30,549 bases of DNA from Hadesarchaea archaeon (GTDB taxonomy: Archaea; Hadarchaeota; Hadarchaeia; Hadarchaeales; Hadarchaeaceae): positions 1-30,549 of the forward strand of contig JAUWYN010000003.1 of the NCBI GenBank assembly GCA_030615805.1, given 5' to 3'. A model generated the notes under the pieces. It was not told the DNA's origin and searched no databases. It saw nothing but the letters and a program-made list of their open reading frames with translations. Below, piece after piece: positions 6,662 to 14,067 of this stretch. The translations under genes and the position numbers were made by a program. The stretch's first letter is position 1. Each line of letters opens with the position of its first letter.

Positions 6662-7216
6662 ATGCGCGGGGAATACTGGCACGCCGCATTTTGGTTGCTA
6701 GTCATTGGGAGCTGGGTCCTCGGCGTCGCTTACGGACGATGGGGTGGTGATGGGGGATTTTTCGTTGAGCTCAGCCAAGCCGTGCGCGTGCCGCTCGATT
6801 TGGACATCTGGTGGCAGCCGCTCGCTTACTTTGTGCTCACCGTTCTCGCGACCTTCGTGCTCTCTCAACTCTTCTTCGGCGTGGGGGCTGCTGTCTTCCT
6901 CTTCTCGCGAGGTGTTTATGACGGTATACTCATTACCCGACTCGAGCAAACGGTTGGGGGTTGGGCCTTCCCCAATATCCCGGCCACCCAGTTCTGGGGG
7001 GTCCTGTTCATCGTGCTCATCTTGGCCGTGAACCTGCCGCTCTGCCTGTGGGCCGCGCACCTCGGCACTCGGCGGGCGACGTACATGTGGTACCGGCTCC
7101 GAGGGAAACCCCTAAAGCCGGAGGTGGGGGCGGGACCGATGATAACCCTATTACTCATCCTCGCGGCTTCGGTGGCCGCAGGTCTAGTTGGGGCGTTCGT
7201 CATCTCCTACACGTAA
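6662..7216 (+). CDS. Multi-spanning membrane protein, weakly SpoIIM-like
   Basis: This 184-residue protein has about four hydrophobic spans (residues about 8-25, 54-82, 106-130 and 158-182). The pattern FVLSQLFFGVGAAVFLFSRGVYDGI followed by NLPLCLWAAHLGTRRA recalls the glycine-rich spans and the ELPA-type helix of SpoIIM-family (DUF95) proteins common in archaea, but the match is weak and the usual charged residues differ. SpoIIM-like archaeal proteins have no established function. The gene follows the coiled-coil gene after 20 bases, with GGTGAAGGG as SD before ATG 6662. Confidence 0.68.
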   Translation: MRGEYWHAAFWLLVIGSWVLGVAYGRWGGDGGFFVELSQAVRVPLDLDIWWQPLAYFVLTVLATFVLSQLFFGVGAAVFLFSRGVYDGILITRLEQTVGGWAFPNIPATQFWGVLFIVLILAVNLPLCLWAAHLGTRRATYMWYRLRGKPLKPEVGAGPMITLLLILAASVAAGLVGAFVISYT

Positions 7217-7217
7217 C

Positions 7218-7228
7218 GATTTAAATGT
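7218..7228 (+). promoter_or_regulatory. TATA box for fbp
   Basis: CGATTTAAATG lies 34-44 bases before ATG 7262. It starts within two bases of the stop of the upstream membrane protein gene and gives fbp its own promoter. Confidence 0.55.
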
Positions 7229-7261
7229 AAATGTGCATACTGAAACGGGTATGTGAGAGAG

Positions 7262-8392
7262 ATGAGTGGAATGCCCGAAAAAACGACCATATCGATAATC
7301 AAGTGCGATGTGGGGTCTTTAGTCGGACACCACACGGTTCCTAAACCGCTACTGGATATCGGCGAAAAGCGTCTGCGGGAAGCGCAAAAAAACGGGCTCG
7401 TCAACAGCCACTACGTCTTCCATGCCGGAGATGATCTTGAACTTCTGATGGTTCACCAAAAAGGGGAAAACAACCCAGATATCCACAAGCTGGCCTGGGA
7501 CATTTTCCAAGAGGCTGCCAAAAAGGCTGCAGACCTCAAGCTCTACGGCGCGGGGCAGGATATTCTGAAGGCGGCTTTCAGCGGGAATGTTCGAGGAATG
7601 GGTCCTGGCGTGGCTGAAATGGAAATCGAGGAGCGGCGCTCGGATCCAATCGTTGTCTTTGCCGCTGATAAAACGGAGCCAGGCGCTTTCAACTACCCGA
7701 TATTTCGTATATTTGCCGACCCATTCAACACCGCCGGACTTGTAATCGATCCAAACATGGGCGGAGGATTCAAATTTGAAGTTCTGGACACGGTCAAAAA
7801 CAAGAAAGTTGTTTTGAAGTGCCCCGAAGAGATGTACGAGTTAATCGCATTGATTGGGACGCCCGGGCGTTACGTGGTTTCACACGTGTGGCGAGCCAGC
7901 GACGACCTCATATGTGCCGCAACTAGCACGACTCGGCTCTCGTTGATTGCGGGAAAATATGTAGGGAAAGATGACCCTGTCTCGATTGTGAGGTGCCAGC
8001 ATGGTTTGCCAGCGTTAGGAGAAGCGGTTGCGCCATTTATGCATAGTTACTTTGTTGAGGGTTGGATGCGCGGTAGTCACTGGGGGCCCCTGATGCCCGT
8101 GGGGCTGAAAGATGCTAAGTGCGTGGCTTTTGACGGTCCCCCGAGGATCGTAGCACTCGGCCTCCAAGTCAGCCACGGCAAGATAGCCTGCGATGATGAC
8201 GGCACTCCAATGATAAGTGATCTATTCGAAGATCCCTCGTTTGACTTGGCTCGCCGGGAGGCTGGCGAATACGCGGTTGTCCTGCGTCGCATGGGTGAAT
8301 TTGACCCAGCTCGCTTGGGCGCCGAGGCAATGGAGTACACGACTCTACCAAAGGTCTTGGAAAAGTTGAAGGATAGATTCAAGAAAGCCTAA
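7262..8392 (+). CDS. fbp: Bifunctional fructose-1,6-bisphosphate aldolase/phosphatase
   Basis: This 376-residue enzyme of the archaeal type V FBPase family condenses DHAP and glyceraldehyde-3-phosphate and dephosphorylates the product to fructose-6-phosphate, making gluconeogenesis one-way. Seen are the metal-binding start KCDVGSLVGHH (14-24), YGAGQD, FAADKTEPGAFNYP (133-146), the YVGK motif at 233-236 carrying the Schiff-base lysine and catalytic tyrosine, GWMRGSHWGPLMP (267-279), FDGPPR, and MEYT with Y359. All catalytic positions I can place are present. ATG 7262 is preferred over GTG 7253 and ATG 7271; the family starts only a few residues before the TTISIIK strand. It is monocistronic, with its own TATA box. 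Confidence 0.97.
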   Translation: MSGMPEKTTISIIKCDVGSLVGHHTVPKPLLDIGEKRLREAQKNGLVNSHYVFHAGDDLELLMVHQKGENNPDIHKLAWDIFQEAAKKAADLKLYGAGQDILKAAFSGNVRGMGPGVAEMEIEERRSDPIVVFAADKTEPGAFNYPIFRIFADPFNTAGLVIDPNMGGGFKFEVLDTVKNKKVVLKCPEEMYELIALIGTPGRYVVSHVWRASDDLICAATSTTRLSLIAGKYVGKDDPVSIVRCQHGLPALGEAVAPFMHSYFVEGWMRGSHWGPLMPVGLKDAKCVAFDGPPRIVALGLQVSHGKIACDDDGTPMISDLFEDPSFDLARREAGEYAVVLRRMGEFDPARLGAEAMEYTTLPKVLEKLKDRFKKA

Positions 8393-8424
8393 TCTCCCCG
8401 TTTCTATCCAAACCATGTGCTGCG

Positions 8425-8434
8425 CATTTTTTAT
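8425..8434 (+). terminator. T-run terminator after fbp
   Basis: A run of six T (8427-8432) lies 35 bases after the fbp stop and overlaps the last codon of the converging gene, a typical archaeal termination signal. Confidence 0.45.
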
Positions 8435-8709
8435 CCCCAGATGAGTGAGCCGAGATGGTCGGCAAAATCGGGGAAATCGCTCAAAAACCAAATCAACCCA
8501 ACCGTAAACAAAAAGTACTTGGCGCGTTTATCGCCCCCACGTAGGTGAAATATGAGTGCACCTAGCATGAAAAAAATGCCGTACCAGTAATGATAAAGAC
8601 GGGGTAGCGCTAGGGCCCCCCAGACATCCTTGAGCCAGAATTCCCACATTATCAGGGTGCCGAACGCAAATGCTGCTGCCGCGACCAACACCTTCCAGAG
8701 GGTTCTCAT
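8431..8709 (-). CDS. Small membrane protein, three spans, unknown
   Basis: This 92-residue hydrophobic protein has spans at about 6-26, 41-58 and 65-80, with conserved-looking polar pairs (YHYWYGIFFMLGAL, SDFPDFADHLG). No family is recognised. ATG 8709 is preferred over TTG 8715 because AAGGTG lies about 7 bases upstream. It sits 32 bases downstream of a VTT-domain membrane protein on the same strand and is probably co-transcribed with it. Aromatic and aspartate residues near the membrane surface could bind a metal or lipid headgroup, which is speculation. Confidence 0.66.
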   Translation of the reverse strand: MRTLWKVLVAAAAFAFGTLIMWEFWLKDVWGALALPRLYHYWYGIFFMLGALIFHLRGGDKRAKYFLFTVGLIWFLSDFPDFADHLGSLIWG

Positions 8710-8741
8710 TTTCAAACACCTTTCTAACCAAGCTGAAAGAA

Positions 8742-9431
8742 TTAACCCCGCCTACGCTTGCCCGCTTCGGGCGCATATTTTCTGGCCAGCTTTACCCAAT
8801 CAATTCTAAACATCATGACCATGACCAGAGCTAGGAGAACTGCCACCACGGCTGCCAGCAGCCAGTTAACGGCAAACAATCCCGCGGCAGCTCTGCCCAC
8901 GTACGCGATGATGAGAGACATTGCAAACTTCCCGGCGACGCACACGACGAGGGCCCTCCACAGGCTATAATGCATTAATCCAAGCGGGATGAAAAGCAAG
9001 TCATCAGGGAGGGGAGTCAGTGCAAAGATGAAGATGGCGAGCAACCCAAATCGTTCAAAAATTCTCAACATCGCACCCAGCTGGCGGCGGCGCTTTTTTC
9101 CCACAACTTGCCTACCTGTGTAGCCAAGCCCATACCCAACGAGTTCTCCCACCCCTGCCCCGAGCCCTGCCGCTATTGCGAGCAGAAGAGGATCAAAGGC
9201 TGGGGCAATTGTGAGCAAAACGACTGTGTAAGGAATCGGGATGATGACCGATCCCGCACCGATGAAGCTGAGCAGAAAGATGCCCGGATAGCCGATATTC
9301 ATCCAAACATTCTCGGGTGTATCGAGAATGACGACCGCGAGCATGGTAGAAATAATGACGGCGACTAACACAACGATGATGACGAGCGCGGCGGTGACTG
9401 CCTTCTTGTGACGATAAAACCAACGCTTCAT
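8742..9431 (-). CDS. VTT-domain (DedA/SNARE-associated-like) membrane protein
   Basis: This 229-residue polytopic membrane protein begins with a basic MKRWFYRHKK and a first span. The VTT/DedA-type core follows: SFIGAGSVIIPIPYTVVLL, then GLGAGVGELVGYGLGYTGRQVVG (about 89-111), RIFERFG, and LTPLPDDLLFIPLGLMHYSLWR (about 138-159), the re-entrant-loop acidic segment. A last span precedes a basic tail. VTT proteins include lipid scramblases/flippases and transporters; in this glycan-rich region a lipid-carrier role is possible but not shown. It lies 38 bases downstream of the nucleotidyltransferase-cupin gene. Confidence 0.8.
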   Translation of the reverse strand: MKRWFYRHKKAVTAALVIIVVLVAVIISTMLAVVILDTPENVWMNIGYPGIFLLSFIGAGSVIIPIPYTVVLLTIAPAFDPLLLAIAAGLGAGVGELVGYGLGYTGRQVVGKKRRRQLGAMLRIFERFGLLAIFIFALTPLPDDLLFIPLGLMHYSLWRALVVCVAGKFAMSLIIAYVGRAAAGLFAVNWLLAAVVAVLLALVMVMMFRIDWVKLARKYAPEAGKRRRG

Positions 9432-9469
9432 CGCCCACGCCTCATTATTTTCCGCGGCTTTCCGCAGCG

Positions 9470-10483
9470 CTATCTGACCTCGTAGAAATCCTTTACTCGA
9501 ACAATGTCCTCCGGGTGGGGCGTCGCCACCTCACGGAGCAGGGTGTTTCTCGTGGCGATGAAGCTGTGAATGACCTTGGGTTTGATGTGAATCTTTGTCC
9601 CCTTGCCGAATCGTCTCCGTTTGCCCCGCTCGAATTCAACCCACCCGGCACCGCTGAGCACATGAAGGGTCTCATCTCTGACCTCATGGTAATGAAGCGA
9701 GGTTCGATATCCGGCCATGATATAAAGCAACTTTTCCATGCGCTTGTCGGTGAGCTCAAGCAACTTTTCGTGACCCCAAGGCTTGTCCATGCGATTTGAA
9801 TACTCCTTCTTGACTTCCTCCAAATCTTTCATCGTGTCGATCGCGGCCCAAAATGGGTTTCCCTCCTCCTTGTAGTATGTGAGCTGCCCGCGAGCCGCGA
9901 GTTCTGGAAATGCCGTGCGCTCGATATTTCCTGTTTTGAACTTCTCGAGCAAGCCCAGCACGCGCCTTGAGAGGCAGTAATAGCCCGCGTTGATGTAGTG
10001 CTCGAGTAGCGGTTTCTCCTCAAACGATTTGACGCGCCATCCAATGAGTCGCAAGATGCCATAGGGGCTCCGCATGCGCGTGACGAATATCGATGCTAAG
10101 CAACGGGATTTTTTGAACTTCTGCACCATTCGCTTCAAATTAATGTCAGCGACTGCATCACCATTACTCACGACTGCATCCTCGTCAGCTTCTCTCAAGC
10201 CCAATCTTATCGCGTTAAGGGTGCCAAGAGGTTTTCTTTCAACGATGTACTCAATCTTGAGCCCCTTGTACTCATCGCCGCATTTCTGTTTGATTTTTTC
10301 ACCCAAATGGCCCGCGAGCAGGAAAACACGTTCGAATCCGGCATTTTTAAAGTAGAAAAGCTGCCTATCTAGGACCGTGTATCTCTTTTTGATCTCAAGC
10401 AAAACTTTAGGCACTTTAGCAGTCATGGGGTAAAATCGCTTTCCATAGCCGCCACAGAGAATCATTCCAATCATTTCATCCAT
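9470..10483 (-). CDS. Sugar-phosphate nucleotidyltransferase fused to a cupin domain
   Basis: This 337-residue two-domain protein has an N-terminal NTP-transferase fold (1-230): CGGYGKRFYPMTAKVPKVLLE (the GGxGxRxxPxTxxxPK loop, 10-30), ERKPLGTLNAI (82-92), SNGDAVADIN (106-115) with the catalytic Asp, and INAGYYCL. The C-terminal cupin (232-337) begins KPWGHEK and has SLHYHEVRDETLHVLSG with H264, H266 and E271 and a later H306, like type II mannose-6-phosphate isomerase or sugar-isomerase cupins. It likely makes an NDP-sugar, with the cupin supplying or shaping the sugar phosphate; the exact sugar cannot be read. It is the only visible NDP-sugar gene beside the glycosyltransferases. ATG 10483, 10474 and 10465 are all possible starts. 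Confidence 0.87.
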   Translation of the reverse strand: MDEMIGMILCGGYGKRFYPMTAKVPKVLLEIKKRYTVLDRQLFYFKNAGFERVFLLAGHLGEKIKQKCGDEYKGLKIEYIVERKPLGTLNAIRLGLREADEDAVVSNGDAVADINLKRMVQKFKKSRCLASIFVTRMRSPYGILRLIGWRVKSFEEKPLLEHYINAGYYCLSRRVLGLLEKFKTGNIERTAFPELAARGQLTYYKEEGNPFWAAIDTMKDLEEVKKEYSNRMDKPWGHEKLLELTDKRMEKLLYIMAGYRTSLHYHEVRDETLHVLSGAGWVEFERGKRRRFGKGTKIHIKPKVIHSFIATRNTLLREVATPHPEDIVRVKDFYEVR

Positions 10484-10531
10484 CCCTACATTTGGATTGG
10501 CCTCTTTTTAGCTTAATCGGGCTTTGGGGGA

Positions 10532-10541
10532 TGATTTAAGT
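10532..10541 (+). promoter_or_regulatory. TATA-like element before the GT-C-like gene
   Basis: TGATTTAAGT lies about 40 bases before GTG 10577 in the 93-bp divergent spacer. A leftward element (GCTTAA, read as TTAAGC on the minus strand, near 10511-10516) may serve the nucleotidyltransferase-cupin gene. Confidence 0.4.
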
Positions 10542-10576
10542 GGGGTTTCTTGATACCTATATGCCGGGCGTGAAGG

Positions 10577-11926
10577 GTGAAACGGCAAGCAGTGTATAAA
10601 TTAGCGGTTATAGCGTGCATCGCCATTTATGCCTGGGTCGTGTTTCAGTTCTTCGCTCGAAACCTTATCCTCGATAGTGACTACCCATTCCACGCACACA
10701 CAATCTGGGCCACCTCTAACGGTCACCTGCTCACCAACCCGTTCATAAACGGTGGCAATTATCTTACCTTAATGTACGGTGGCCCGGCAATCTTGGTTGG
10801 GGGGCTTCTTTATCCCCTCACTGGCGTTTACACCGTGGCTATTTTACTTGCTATCGCTGTACCCACGCTCTGGTATCTCTCGAAGCGGGTGTTTGAATGC
10901 CTGACCAACAAAAAAGTGGCAAGGCTAGCCGCGATCATCGTTCTTTTAAATCCATTTACTGTTTACTTCTTCCTAACAGCAAAATTACCCTTCCTCTGGG
11001 CGATATGTTTCGCGCTAGCATCTGTATTTCTGCACTTAAGGGGGAGAAATCTCTTTGCCTCGCTGGCGGGAGTCTTGGCTGTAATCACCCACCCACTCGC
11101 GATTTTCCTGCTTGGTGCCGTCCTGCTGCTCAATCACGACGTTAAAAGGTGGCTGAAACCATTTTTCCTTCCTTTGTCCATCACTTTCATCCAACTCTTA
11201 CTCTTTTTCAAACCAATTGGGTTGAGCATGGCGGCAGTTTCCATTGTAAATGTCTTCATCTTCGCCGTTGTGATGGGGGTCGTCTTCTGGCTAAAAAGAG
11301 AAGCTTGGCCTTTTTGTGCGCTCGGATTGTTTGTCTCCGCCGTGGCAATCGTCACGGGGCTCCTTAGATTGCCGACCCTCCCCACAGCATATTTTGACAG
11401 GGTCGCGTTTCTCACCATCTTACTCCTAATTCCACTTGCAATCAGAAAAATGGAGTGTTTAGTCCCATTCGCAATTAGGAAAATGAAGTATGCTTTCCCC
11501 CTCTTGTTCCTTGTGCCCATGACCTTGGGCATGGTTTATACGCGCGCGGCACCAGCCATGGACGACCCCGAGGTTTACAGGACCCTCCCAGAATCAGTGC
11601 TGGAGAACTTGAAGGAGGGCTATGTGAAATATGCATCAGATGGCTCAGCTCTCTACGAACTGCCTAGACTAGGGATAAAATTTTCAAACTCGGGCCAAGA
11701 GATGTTCGAAGTTGAAAACATAGACCCCGTCACTTACGCCGGGCGACTCGAAGATGACAACGTCTCGTATATCATCCTCTACGGAGAACCGCCGGATGAA
11801 AATAGCATTTATGGGTGGTACATAGAAGAGAAAATTATCCAAGAACTCGGCTATCCGTTGATTTACTCCGCAGACAATCTGAAGATATATGTGGTTCCGC
11901 GGCAAAAGCAAACCGATAATAGCTAG
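10577..11926 (+). CDS. Polytopic membrane protein, probable GT-C-fold glycosyltransferase-like
   Basis: This 449-residue protein has about ten membrane spans and a C-terminal soluble part (about 335-449). After the first span comes an outward loop with the acidic motif LDSDYPFHAHTIW (about 32-44), the position where GT-C enzymes (oligosaccharyl- and polyprenyl-phosphate-dependent transferases) carry catalytic Asp/Glu. Later features are ITHPLAIFLLG and the soluble region EDDNVSYIILYG, which resembles the globular tails of such proteins. The exact reaction is unknown. GTG 10577 follows GTGAAGG. An 11-residue unit is imperfectly duplicated (PLAIRKMECLV, PFAIRKMKYAF). It heads a rightward unit with a GT4 enzyme 33 bases on. 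Confidence 0.72.
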   Translation: MKRQAVYKLAVIACIAIYAWVVFQFFARNLILDSDYPFHAHTIWATSNGHLLTNPFINGGNYLTLMYGGPAILVGGLLYPLTGVYTVAILLAIAVPTLWYLSKRVFECLTNKKVARLAAIIVLLNPFTVYFFLTAKLPFLWAICFALASVFLHLRGRNLFASLAGVLAVITHPLAIFLLGAVLLLNHDVKRWLKPFFLPLSITFIQLLLFFKPIGLSMAAVSIVNVFIFAVVMGVVFWLKREAWPFCALGLFVSAVAIVTGLLRLPTLPTAYFDRVAFLTILLLIPLAIRKMECLVPFAIRKMKYAFPLLFLVPMTLGMVYTRAAPAMDDPEVYRTLPESVLENLKEGYVKYASDGSALYELPRLGIKFSNSGQEMFEVENIDPVTYAGRLEDDNVSYIILYGEPPDENSIYGWYIEEKIIQELGYPLIYSADNLKIYVVPRQKQTDNS

Positions 11927-11959
11927 CTACCGTAACTTTTGAAAATGGTGGCGACCAAA

Positions 11960-13054
11960 ATGCGGATAGGCTTCTTCACTGATACCTTCCTCCCCCAGCG
12001 AAACGGGGTGGTGACCTCGATTCTCAGCTTCGGCCCCGAATTGGTGAAGCGGAGGCATGGAATCTTTGTCTTCTGTCCCCAGTCGAACGTGAGGGAATAC
12101 GGCGGGATGGTGGTGCGCGCATACCCGTCCGTGAGTTTCAAGTCATACCCTGAGTTCAAGATCGCTGTTCCAAGGGGCAGCAGTGGCCTACCAAAACTCG
12201 ATATCGTCCACACTCACAGCCCATTCTCGCTTGGCGTTTTTGGACTGAGGGTTGCGAAAAAACAGGGTGTACCTCGAGTGTCGACCTTTCATACCCTGCT
12301 CTCCGAATACGTTCGATACCTCTCCAAGTTTGGGCAGAGGGTCTTCAGGAGGATCGTGTGGAGATATTGCAGACTTTACTACAATCGATGCCACATGATC
12401 ATCGCCCCCAGCAATGCGTTGAAAAGAATTTTACTGCAGCACCAAATCAAAAAGCCGATTGTCGTCGCACCTACCGGCATTAACCTCGACTTCTTCAAGC
12501 CTATCGAGAAGAAAAAAGCTAAGAAAAAACTTGGAATCGGTGATGAGCAAGTTTTCCTAACGCTCGGTAGGCTTGGATTCGAGAAAAATATCGACGTCGT
12601 GCTTCACGCGTTCAAAGATGTTAATGCAAAATTAATCATCGCGGGCAGAGGACCAGCTGAACGGAACCTCAAAAATCTGAGGAGGAAGCTTGGCCTCCAG
12701 AAAAAAGTTTCCTTCAAGGGATATGTGCCTGAAAAATTGAAACCAATATATTACTCGGCCGCGGATGCATTTGTAATAACATCGACGAGCGAAACCCAAG
12801 CGGTGGTCGTGGCGGAGGCTATGGCCTGCGGCACCCCCGTGGTGGGTGCAAATTCGCTCGCAACCCCAGAGTTCGTGTCAGATGAGAAAAATGGCCGTCT
12901 TTTTGAGCCGGGGGACGTCGACCAACTCTCAGAAATTCTACGATCTTATAGGTTTTCTAAGAAAATGCAAATCAACGCTCTAAAAACCGGGCAAAAATTT
13001 TCAGTAAAAAAATGTACCGATAAATTGGAAAAATTTTACAGAAGTCTTTCGTAA
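11960..13054 (+). CDS. GT4-family glycosyltransferase
   Basis: This 364-residue GT-B protein has an N-terminal acceptor domain beginning MRIGFFTDTFLPQRNGVVTSI, DIVHTHSPFSLGVFG and STFHT. The C-terminal donor domain has TLGRLGFEKNIDVVLHAF, the glycine-rich IIAGRGPAE, GYVPEKLKPIYYSAADAF, and the E-x7-E signature ETQAVVVAE (E278, E286). GT4 retaining transferases here usually move mannose, glucose or glucosamine from NDP-sugars to a lipid or glycan acceptor on the cytosolic face. ATG 11960 has GGTGG 8 bases upstream; ATG 11945 and TTG 11939 are in frame but lack an SD. Its 3' end overlaps the converging GT4 gene by 19 bases. Confidence 0.9.
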   Translation: MRIGFFTDTFLPQRNGVVTSILSFGPELVKRRHGIFVFCPQSNVREYGGMVVRAYPSVSFKSYPEFKIAVPRGSSGLPKLDIVHTHSPFSLGVFGLRVAKKQGVPRVSTFHTLLSEYVRYLSKFGQRVFRRIVWRYCRLYYNRCHMIIAPSNALKRILLQHQIKKPIVVAPTGINLDFFKPIEKKKAKKKLGIGDEQVFLTLGRLGFEKNIDVVLHAFKDVNAKLIIAGRGPAERNLKNLRRKLGLQKKVSFKGYVPEKLKPIYYSAADAFVITSTSETQAVVVAEAMACGTPVVGANSLATPEFVSDEKNGRLFEPGDVDQLSEILRSYRFSKKMQINALKTGQKFSVKKCTDKLEKFYRSLS

Positions 13055-14067
13055 ACTTCGATTAGTTTATCAACTACCTTCTTGATATCTCTACCCTCTG
13101 TCATCTTCCTTCCGTTTTTTACAAATTTTCTTTGCAGCCCTTCATCTTGCCATATGGTTTTAAGTTTTTGTTTAAACTCCTCATAAGTTTCGAAGAGAAA
13201 TCCGTTTTCTCCATCCTTCACTATGTGGGGCACATCGCTGCACACGACTGGAACGCCAGAGCACATCGCCTCAAGTGGCCCGAGCCCCTCGCATTCAGCC
13301 TCAGGCGCCGAGGTTAAAACGAAAACTTTTGCCGCCTTGTAAATGTCTTTCATGTCCTCCCTCGATATTTTTAAGAAAATCGCCTCTGGATATTTTTGCC
13401 TGAGCTTTTCTCTCAGGGGACCTTTTGATGTCAGCACGATCTTCAATCCAAGCTCCCTGCACGCTCTCAACGCGAATTCTGGCCTCTTCTCTAGGCTCAG
13501 CCTCGCCGTATTCAGAACGAACTCATCGTCAATTCTGTATTTTTCCCTAAATCTTTTCCCGTCCCCCTTTTTAAAAAAATCGACATCGACCCCAGCTGAA
13601 ATGATAGATATCGGAATTTTCAGTCCATGCCTCCTGAACATCTCCGCCGTCCTTACGGTTTGACAAACAGCGTGATTTGCTCGGTTATAAAAAGAGATCA
13701 AATATTTCCACCCAAGCTCCCTCAAAAAAGCGAGCCAATCTGGAAATATGTTTTTCGGCAAAGTGTGAGTAGTGATAACACGCGGCTTTTTTTCGACGAT
13801 GCCCCTCCAGCCCGCCGAGTACACGGTATGCACATGCACAACATCTGCATCCACGCGAACCGATCTTGGAACGATGACTTCGTATCCTGGGGAAAATGCA
13901 AAGGGAAGCTTAGGCAAGTTAACGACTTTGAATTTATCCGAGGCCCCAGAGCCAGTGTAAACCGTAACTTCATGTCCCCTTCTCGCTAGCCCCTCCGCAA
14001 TACTCTGGATATGGGTGGCTACTCCGTCCAGCTGGGTGAACGAATCAGAGAATATCGCGACCCTCAT
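13036..14067 (-). CDS. GT4-family glycosyltransferase
   Basis: This 343-residue GT-B protein has MRVAIFSDSFTQLDGVATHIQSIAEGLARRGHEVTVYTG, ADVVHVHTVYSAGWRG and ITTHTLPKNIFPD in the acceptor half, and NTARLSLEKRPEFAL, AAKVFVLTSAPEAECEGLGPLEAMCSGVPVV (an E-x7-E motif, ECEGLGPLE) and ENGFLFE in the donor half. ATG 14067 overlaps the upstream GT4 stop by one base (TGATG) behind GGGGGGATG as SD; GTG 14070 is also possible. The pair is therefore translationally coupled. The donor and acceptor cannot be inferred from sequence alone. The HTLPKNIFPDW region resembles diacylglycerol/phosphoinositide-type glycosyltransferases, a weak hint of a lipid acceptor. Confidence 0.9.
   Translation of the reverse strand: MRVAIFSDSFTQLDGVATHIQSIAEGLARRGHEVTVYTGSGASDKFKVVNLPKLPFAFSPGYEVIVPRSVRVDADVVHVHTVYSAGWRGIVEKKPRVITTHTLPKNIFPDWLAFLRELGWKYLISFYNRANHAVCQTVRTAEMFRRHGLKIPISIISAGVDVDFFKKGDGKRFREKYRIDDEFVLNTARLSLEKRPEFALRACRELGLKIVLTSKGPLREKLRQKYPEAIFLKISREDMKDIYKAAKVFVLTSAPEAECEGLGPLEAMCSGVPVVCSDVPHIVKDGENGFLFETYEEFKQKLKTIWQDEGLQRKFVKNGRKMTEGRDIKKVVDKLIEVYERLL

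Noticed and set aside
7870..7900. Apparent loss of the aldolase Schiff-base lysine in fbp (RYVVSHVW, with Ser where I first expected Lys).
   Set aside because: The catalytic Tyr-x-x-Lys of the family fits the later YVGKDDP block (residues 233-236), which is intact. The earlier segment is a non-catalytic strand.
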